From assembly GCA_002255575.1 (NCBI GenBank), contig NCAT01000001.1, positions 167,024 through 231,023 on the forward strand: 64,000 nt of DNA, written 5' to 3'. How positions within the stretch are numbered: the stretch's first letter is position 1; each line of letters starts with the position of its first letter. Below are positions 58,715-64,000 of this stretch, piece after piece. Under the pieces are notes generated by a model, which worked only from the letters and a program-made list of their open reading frames with translations, searched no databases and was not told where the DNA came from. The stretch is from Acidocella sp. 20-57-95. GTDB lineage: Bacteria; Pseudomonadota; Alphaproteobacteria; Acetobacterales; Acetobacteraceae. Made by a program: the position numbers and the translations under genes.

Positions 58715-59782
58715 TTGACTGTCGCTCATATAAACCGCATTGGCACGGCTGTCCCGGCCCATGATGTTCATGCTGCTTTTCTGAATTTCATGGCGATCTC
58801 GCTGCCGGAAGGCCGGCCGCGGCAGTTATTTAGCCGGATGGCCAACCGCTCCGGCATCGCGCACCGCTATTCGGTGTTAGCACCGGAAGGCTTGGTGGCA
58901 GCTGATGCGCCGCCGGGTGGGTTTTACCGGCGCGGGGCTTACCCCAGCACCGCGACCCGCATGCAGCTTTATGAAGAACACGCCCCGGCTTTGGCCGAAC
59001 AAGCAGTCGCTGCATTACAGTTGAAGGGCGAAGCCGCCAGCATCACCCATCTGGTGGTGGCGTCCTGCACTGGCTTTGTGGCGCCGGGGCTGGACCAGTT
59101 GCTTGCCAAGCGGCTTGGGCTGCGCACTGATTTACAACGGTCTTTGGTTGGCTTCATGGGGTGCTGTGCGGCTGTTCCGGCGCTGCGGATTGCGCGCGAT
59201 GCCGTGCTGGCCGACCCGGCCGCCCGCGTGCTGGTGGTTAATCTGGAACTCTCGACGCTACACCTACAAGAAACCGATGATGTGCAAACTGCATTGTCGT
59301 TTCTGCTATTTGGTGATGGTGCCAGTGCGGCGTTGGTGACGGCCGAGCCAACCGGGTTTGCGCTCGGTGATTTCCGCGCCCATTTGATCCCTGAGAGCGA
59401 GGATTGCATTACCTGGCATATCGGCGACCAGGGGTTTATTATGCATCTCTCTGGCCAGGTGCCGGGTAAAATTACCCAAGCGCTGCGCGCCGATGCCGAC
59501 GGTTTGCTGCGTGGTGAAGGCACCCAGGCGATTGATCTGTGGGCGATCCATGGTGGTGGCCGCTCGGTGCTGGACGCGGTGGAAACCGGCCTCAATCTTT
59601 CGCCCGATGCACTTGCCATATCCCGTGATATTCTGTGCAACCATGGCAATATGTCCTCCGCCACCATCATGTTCGCCTTGGCCGCAATGCTGCGCCAGGC
59701 AGATGGCGAGAAGCGCGGCCTGGCGATGGCGTTCGGCCCCGGCATGGTGGCGGAAACCTTCCGCTTCACGAGGCTGAATTAA
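58715..59782 (+). CDS. type III polyketide synthase
   Basis: Chalcone synthase-like homodimeric enzyme of 355 aa that condenses malonyl-CoA onto an acyl starter. The catalytic triad is intact: Cys150 in GFMGCCAAVPAL, His279 in WAIHGGGRSVLD and Asn309 in NHGNMSSATI. The bacterial form is shorter than plant CHS (about 390 aa). The start is TTG with a weak GGGA upstream; no better start was seen. Its stop overlaps the ATG of the methyltransferase gene by one base. Products in relatives include alkylpyrones, alkylresorcinols and phloroglucinols, and the starter here cannot be inferred by eye. Confidence 0.92.
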   Translation: MTVAHINRIGTAVPAHDVHAAFLNFMAISLPEGRPRQLFSRMANRSGIAHRYSVLAPEGLVAADAPPGGFYRRGAYPSTATRMQLYEEHAPALAEQAVAALQLKGEAASITHLVVASCTGFVAPGLDQLLAKRLGLRTDLQRSLVGFMGCCAAVPALRIARDAVLADPAARVLVVNLELSTLHLQETDDVQTALSFLLFGDGASAALVTAEPTGFALGDFRAHLIPESEDCITWHIGDQGFIMHLSGQVPGKITQALRADADGLLRGEGTQAIDLWAIHGGGRSVLDAVETGLNLSPDALAISRDILCNHGNMSSATIMFALAAMLRQADGEKRGLAMAFGPGMVAETFRFTRLN

Positions 59783-60480
59783 TGGATTTGTCCGTTCGAG
59801 CGGACCTGCCGGAACTGATGGATGCGGAGGATCTGCCGCTGGCAGATTACAATGCCTGCCTGCGCGATTTGGCAAGCGTGAACCGCATCACCCTCACCCA
59901 CCGCGCCACCATTGAATTTTTGCAAGAGGCCACGAAAGGTTGGCAGCAAGGCACCAATATTGCCGTGCTCGACCTTGCTTTCGGTCATGGTGACTTACTG
60001 CGTGCGATTGCCGCCTGGGCCGAAAAACGCGGCTTCGTGGTGCAATTATCGGGGGTCGATTTAAACGCCCGCAGTGCCGAAGCCGCCCGTGCTGCAACAT
60101 GTGCTGGGCAACCGATTACCTATCACACCGCCAATGTCTTCAATTTCACCCCGCCGGTGGCACCGGATTTTATCGTTACCTCGCAATTCACGCATCATCT
60201 AACCGATGCTGATATTATCAAACTGCTTGGCTGGATGGATAAAACGGCTTTGCGTGGCTGGCACATTGCGGATTTGCACCGGCATGTGATCCCCTATTAC
60301 GGGTTTCGCCTCCTCTGCCGCGTATTCGGGTGGCACCGCATTGTGCGTTACGACGGTACGATTTCAGTCGCCCGTAGTTTCACTAAAGCTGACTGGCAAC
60401 GCTACCTGAAGGCGGCCGGGATTGATGCAAAAATCTCCTGGCATTTATTGTTCCGCTACGGGGTGAGCCGGATCAAATGA
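59782..60480 (+). CDS. class I SAM-dependent methyltransferase of the PKS operon
   Basis: Predicted methyltransferase of 232 aa. The SAM motif I is probably VLDLAFGHGDLLRAIA near residue 56 (a variant, with Phe between Ala and Gly), then LSGVDLNARSAEAAR as motif II region, and FIVTSQFTHHLTD further on. The N-terminus ELMDAEDLPLADYNACLRDL is typical of a group often found near type III PKS genes. The ATG shares a base with the PKS stop and the end overlaps the flavoprotein by four bases. It probably methylates the polyketide, on carbon or oxygen. Confidence 0.85.
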   Translation: MDLSVRADLPELMDAEDLPLADYNACLRDLASVNRITLTHRATIEFLQEATKGWQQGTNIAVLDLAFGHGDLLRAIAAWAEKRGFVVQLSGVDLNARSAEAARAATCAGQPITYHTANVFNFTPPVAPDFIVTSQFTHHLTDADIIKLLGWMDKTALRGWHIADLHRHVIPYYGFRLLCRVFGWHRIVRYDGTISVARSFTKADWQRYLKAAGIDAKISWHLLFRYGVSRIK

Positions 60481-61598
60481 TTGCCGATGTGGTCATCGCC
60501 GGTGGTGGCTTGGCCGGTGCCGCCGCGGCCGCGGATTTGGCACGCGCCGGCAAAAACGTCACCCTGATTGAACGCGAAACCGGCCCCACCCATAAAATTT
60601 GCGGTGAGTTTTTAAGTAGTGAAGCGCAGGCCTCTCTGGCGCGGATCGGGTTTGATGTCGGTAGCCTGGGTGGCCATAAAATTACGGCTTTGGACCTCGC
60701 CTGCGGCGCTGGTATTATCACCACAAAGCTGCCTTTCGAAGGGCTGGGGATTACCCGTTACGCGCTCGATGAGGCTTTGCTCGCGCACGCCGCGGGTTGT
60801 GGTGCCACAGTTCTGCGCGGGCGTAATATCAGTAAAGTTGTTGCTGCGCGCGAAATTTCACTCGAACTCACCAATCAGCCCGCGATGGACGCCAGAACCT
60901 TGTTTCTCGCCACCGGAAAACATGAAGTGCGCGGGCTGCGGCGGGATGCCTCACCGCCCGATGATCTGGTGGGCTATAAAATGTATTTCCAACTGTCCAA
61001 CCCCGCACAAGCCGCTTTGGCTGGCAAAATCGCACTCATCCTATTCAAAGACGGCTATGCCGGGCTACAAATGGTGGAACATGATCAGGCCAATCTTTGC
61101 CTGCTCACCAGCCGGGCGCGGGTGCAAAAGACTGCCGGCAAATGGCCCGCCCTGCTGGCGGATTTGTGTCTCGATAGCCCCTACCTCGCCCGCATTTTGC
61201 CGGGGGCCACCGAATTACTGGACCAACCACTTACCATCTACCGGGTGCCGTACGGCTACATCCACCATCCGCTTGCCGCCGACCACCCGGATATTTTTCG
61301 GCTGGGCGACCAAGCCGGTGTGATCCCGTCTTTTACCGGGGACGGCATGGCAATCGCCCTGCATAGTGCGGCCCGCGCCGCCAGCATGTTCCTGGCCGGG
61401 GAAACCGCCGCCGCCTATCACCAGCGCCTATCACACGATATTACCAGCCAGATCCACCGCGCCGGCTGGCTGTACCGCGCTGCCAGCGCCCCGCTTTCAC
61501 AGGGGGTTTTGTTCAAACTGATGCAAGCCTGGCCAGCCAGCCTGCAATTGGCCGCCCGCCTTACCCGCGTGCCTCCGCGCGCACGGCTGCACCATTAA
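60477..61598 (+). CDS. FAD-dependent oxidoreductase of the PKS operon (geranylgeranyl reductase-like)
   Basis: Flavoprotein of 373 aa. The FAD dinucleotide motif ADVVIAGGGLAGAAAAADLA starts at residue 3 and KICGEFLSSEAQ is a hallmark of the geranylgeranyl reductase/CbrA group of the glutathione reductase superfamily. FRLGDQAGVIPSFTGDGMAIAL is the second FAD contact. It may hydroxylate or reduce the polyketide ring. The ATGA overlap with the methyltransferase shows tight coupling of the three genes. A gap of 82 bp follows before the sulfotransferase. Confidence 0.88.
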   Translation: MIADVVIAGGGLAGAAAAADLARAGKNVTLIERETGPTHKICGEFLSSEAQASLARIGFDVGSLGGHKITALDLACGAGIITTKLPFEGLGITRYALDEALLAHAAGCGATVLRGRNISKVVAAREISLELTNQPAMDARTLFLATGKHEVRGLRRDASPPDDLVGYKMYFQLSNPAQAALAGKIALILFKDGYAGLQMVEHDQANLCLLTSRARVQKTAGKWPALLADLCLDSPYLARILPGATELLDQPLTIYRVPYGYIHHPLAADHPDIFRLGDQAGVIPSFTGDGMAIALHSAARAASMFLAGETAAAYHQRLSHDITSQIHRAGWLYRAASAPLSQGVLFKLMQAWPASLQLAARLTRVPPRARLHH

Positions 61599-61680
61599 CC
61601 TGCCCGGCGCGGCTGGTCTCATGATTGTCTTTAAGGCAATATGAATTTAAGTGCGGAGATTGGTTCCGCCCCAGCAGTGA

Positions 61681-63786
61681 ATGATGAGTATGACCCGCAA
61701 CCCAACCGCCCCCGCCCAGGAAAATCTCTCAATTCCCGAAGCGCTACAACGTGCCAACGCGCATTGGAATGCCGGGCAGGCCGACATTGCTGAGATGCTC
61801 TGCCAGCGCGTGCTGGCCGCTTGGCCGGGCCACCCGGACGCTCTGCACCTGCTGGGGCTAATGGCACACGCCTATGGCAACCTGGACGCCGCTATCGCGA
61901 ACCTGCGCCAAGCCTGTATGGCACCAAGGGCACCCGCGGTTTATTCATCCAACCTGGCCGAAATGTGCCGCCAGCGCGGCTTGCTGGCGGAAGGTGAAAC
62001 CCACGCTCGCCGCGCTGTGCAGATGGACACTACCCAGCCCGGTGCGTGGAATAACCTCGGCATCATCTTGCAGGAATCTGGCCAGTACGAGGAAAGCAAA
62101 CGCTGCCTAGAGCGCGTGCTGACGCTGCAACCCCATAATGCCGAGGCGTATAATAATCTCGGTAACACCTGCAAACGCTTGGGTGAGTTGACGCAGGCCG
62201 AGCGCAACTGGCAGCGCGCGCTCTCACTGAAGCCGAACTACGCCGAGCCGCACAGTAACCTTTCCAATCTGCTATCCTCCCAGGGCGAGTATGATAAAGC
62301 CGCCGAACATGCGCGCCGCGCGATTGAACTGAACCCGCGCTTTGCCGATGCCTATATCAACCTCGCGGGGGTAGAGACCGCCCGCAACCGCCATGGTGAG
62401 GCGCTGCGCTGGCTGGACGCACTGCTGAGTTTTGCCCCGCAACATGCCGTGGGATTGGCCTCCAGGGCTTTGACCTTGAAGAAGCTGGACCAGTTGGAAG
62501 CGGCTTTAGATGCCGCCGACCGTGCGATCGCCGCCGCCCCTGAAAATGCCGAGGCCCATAACGCCCATGGCCAGATATTGCAGGCTTTGGGCCGTACTGA
62601 AGCGGCTCTGGCTGCCTATGATAAAGCCGCCAAACTGCCCGGCACGGCGGTGGAACAAGCGCTTATCAACCGCGCCATTTTGTTCATGGAACAAGGTGAG
62701 AGTGAGCAAGCCCGGGCCGCCTTTGACCATGCTTCCAGCTTATTCCCCAACTCCGCCATGGCCTGGTTCAACAGCGCGGATTTGCACAAATTCACCAAGG
62801 ATGACCCGGCGATTGCCACGATGACGGCAATGCTGAACAACCAGTCAAATACATCCCAAAATGATAAAATGCTGCTGCATTTTGCGCTCGGCAAAGCCTA
62901 TCTAGATATCGGTGATTCCAAACAAGCCTTCGCGCATCTCAATGCTGGCAACCAAATGAAACGCCAGAGCATCGAGTACGATCCCGCCAATACCACCGCC
63001 TGGATGCAAGAGATCGCTGAGGTATTTTCACCAGCTTTCCTCAAGGAACGTGAAGGTCAAGGCGCAACCTCCACCATGCCGATTTTCGTGCTCGGCATGC
63101 CGCGCTCGGGTACCACATTGACCGAGCAGGTATTAGCCTCGCATCCCTCCATTCATGGCGCCGGGGAGCTTGGTAATATTCAGTCGATCATTAATCAGAT
63201 TGGCAATTACCCGCGTGATGCAGCCAATCTTTCGCCCGCGACCTTAAAAGAGCTTGGCGAGCGTTATATTGCCGACATCACCAAGCTCGCCAACGGCAAG
63301 CCCTATGTGGTTGATAAAATGCCGATCAATTTCGCTTATGCCGGGTTGATCCGGCTGATACTACCGAACGCGCATATTATTCATTCGCGCCGCGACCCGG
63401 TTGATACGTGCCTATCCTGCTACAGCAAATTATTCACCGCCGAGCAATCTTTCACCTACGACCTGACCGAGCTTGGTACCTTCCACCGCGACTACCAAAA
63501 ACTCACCGCCTATTGGGGCGAGGTGTTGCCGAAGGATTTCTTCCTCGATGTGGACTACGAAGCGATGGTGGAAGATTTGGAAGGCCAAGCCAGGCGGATG
63601 TTGGATTTCATCGGCTTGCCTTGGGACCCGGCCTGCCTGAATTTCTATGAAACCAAGCGCACGGTGCGCACCGCCAGTGTGAACCAGGTGCGCCGGCCGG
63701 TTTATAAATCCTCTTCAGGCCGCTGGCGCAAACATGCCGAGCAACTCGGCCCGCTCTTGAAAGCCTTGGATATTCAACCCGCATGA
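61681..63786 (+). CDS. TPR repeat protein with C-terminal sulfotransferase domain
   Basis: Protein of 701 aa. Residues 15-400 are a solenoid of roughly ten TPR units (for example WNNLGIILQESGQYEESKRC and AYNNLGNTCKRLGELTQAE). From residue 460 there is a sulfotransferase domain with the PAPS 5'-phosphosulfate loop PIFVLGMPRSGTTLTEQVLA near residue 467, and the 3'-phosphate region HSRRDPVDTCLSCYSKLF. It should transfer sulfate from PAPS to a sugar, lipid or protein, with TPRs recruiting the substrate. The stop overlaps the next gene by four bases. Confidence 0.9.
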   Translation: MMSMTRNPTAPAQENLSIPEALQRANAHWNAGQADIAEMLCQRVLAAWPGHPDALHLLGLMAHAYGNLDAAIANLRQACMAPRAPAVYSSNLAEMCRQRGLLAEGETHARRAVQMDTTQPGAWNNLGIILQESGQYEESKRCLERVLTLQPHNAEAYNNLGNTCKRLGELTQAERNWQRALSLKPNYAEPHSNLSNLLSSQGEYDKAAEHARRAIELNPRFADAYINLAGVETARNRHGEALRWLDALLSFAPQHAVGLASRALTLKKLDQLEAALDAADRAIAAAPENAEAHNAHGQILQALGRTEAALAAYDKAAKLPGTAVEQALINRAILFMEQGESEQARAAFDHASSLFPNSAMAWFNSADLHKFTKDDPAIATMTAMLNNQSNTSQNDKMLLHFALGKAYLDIGDSKQAFAHLNAGNQMKRQSIEYDPANTTAWMQEIAEVFSPAFLKEREGQGATSTMPIFVLGMPRSGTTLTEQVLASHPSIHGAGELGNIQSIINQIGNYPRDAANLSPATLKELGERYIADITKLANGKPYVVDKMPINFAYAGLIRLILPNAHIIHSRRDPVDTCLSCYSKLFTAEQSFTYDLTELGTFHRDYQKLTAYWGEVLPKDFFLDVDYEAMVEDLEGQARRMLDFIGLPWDPACLNFYETKRTVRTASVNQVRRPVYKSSSGRWRKHAEQLGPLLKALDIQPA

Positions 63787-64000
63787 ATCTGGAAGCGATT
63801 CAGGTCCAAGCCCATAATCTGATTGTCACGGACAAGCCCGAAGAGGCCGAGGCGCTGCTGCGGCCATACCTCGCCAACGGTGTCGGACCAATTCCGCTTT
63901 GGCGGCAATTGGCGGTGGCATTACGGCGGCAAGGCAAAATCGGCGAGGTACGGCAGATACAACTGATGCTGGTGGAGCATAACCCGGGCGACCTGACCGC
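63783..64000 (+). CDS. partial TPR-like protein, cut by the window end
   Basis: ATG at 63783 opens a frame of 72 codons without stop up to the edge. It starts MNLEAIQVQAHNLIVTDKPE and continues with repeats of TPR character such as PLWRQLAVALRRQGKIGEV. The four-base ATGA overlap with the sulfotransferase gene strongly supports it. It may be another TPR-sulfotransferase or a partner protein; the rest lies outside the window. Confidence 0.7.
   Translation, partial: MNLEAIQVQAHNLIVTDKPEEAEALLRPYLANGVGPIPLWRQLAVALRRQGKIGEVRQIQLMLVEHNPGDLT

Overview
The window reads as a stretch of alphaproteobacterial chromosome. It is GC-rich, densely packed, has encoded tRNA CCA ends and makes frequent use of TTG and GTG starts. 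The best guess is a member of Rhodospirillales, probably the family Acetobacteraceae. This rests on gene content and order: nuoA-N followed by birA, coaX, RNase J, a short ProS and lolC-lolD; a hisZ-purA pair; lon next to hupB; and a fused aroK-aroB. No rRNA gene is present, so the genus cannot be named from the sequence alone.

Layout. 1-5.6 kb (+): MarR regulator, a membrane-anchored nucleotide-sugar dehydratase plus DegT aminotransferase (surface-sugar synthesis), prolyl iminopeptidase, and an orphan TAXI binding protein. 5.6-27.7 kb (-): a 22 kb supra-operon holding all 14 complex I subunits, then biotin ligase, type III pantothenate kinase, RNase J, an inserted acyltransferase, ProS and the lipoprotein exporter LolCD. 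27.7-32.6 kb (-): tRNA-Val and tRNA-Asp, HU, Lon, an SDR and a nitroreductase. 32.7-35.8 kb (+): a GNAT acetyltransferase and hisZ-purA, followed by a compound palindromic repeat. 36-39.8 kb (-): a three-subunit molybdenum hydroxylase of the CoxSLM type, form II, so not a proven CO dehydrogenase. 39.9-42.9 kb: GtrA, XerD and the AroKB fusion. 43-54.7 kb is accessory: MaoC/hydratase-2 protein, isochorismatase-like protein with DUF2721, LysR, DHA2 efflux pump, orphan Bug binding protein, lytic transglycosylase with SPOR domain, a small lipoprotein, a Wzm/Wzt-like ABC exporter, aldo/keto reductase, hydrolase and a PaiB-like protein. 54.8-58.6 kb (+): distal valine catabolism (mmsA, acyl-CoA dehydrogenase, mmsB). 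58.7-61.6 kb (+): a translationally coupled type III PKS, methyltransferase and FAD oxidoreductase cassette. 61.7-64 kb (+): a TPR-sulfotransferase and the start of a second TPR protein cut by the window edge.

The most interesting parts are (i) the type III PKS/methyltransferase/flavoprotein operon, which looks like a quinone- or resorcinol-type lipid pathway, (ii) two copies of a roughly 180 bp five-hairpin intergenic element whose stems differ by compensatory changes, (iii) a second, different cruciform element after purA, (iv) the AroK-AroB fusion, and (v) several candidate RNA-level controls: a sequestered Shine-Dalgarno, a terminator inside the cox operon, and a terminator abutting a start codon. 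No CRISPR array, prophage or insertion sequence was seen.
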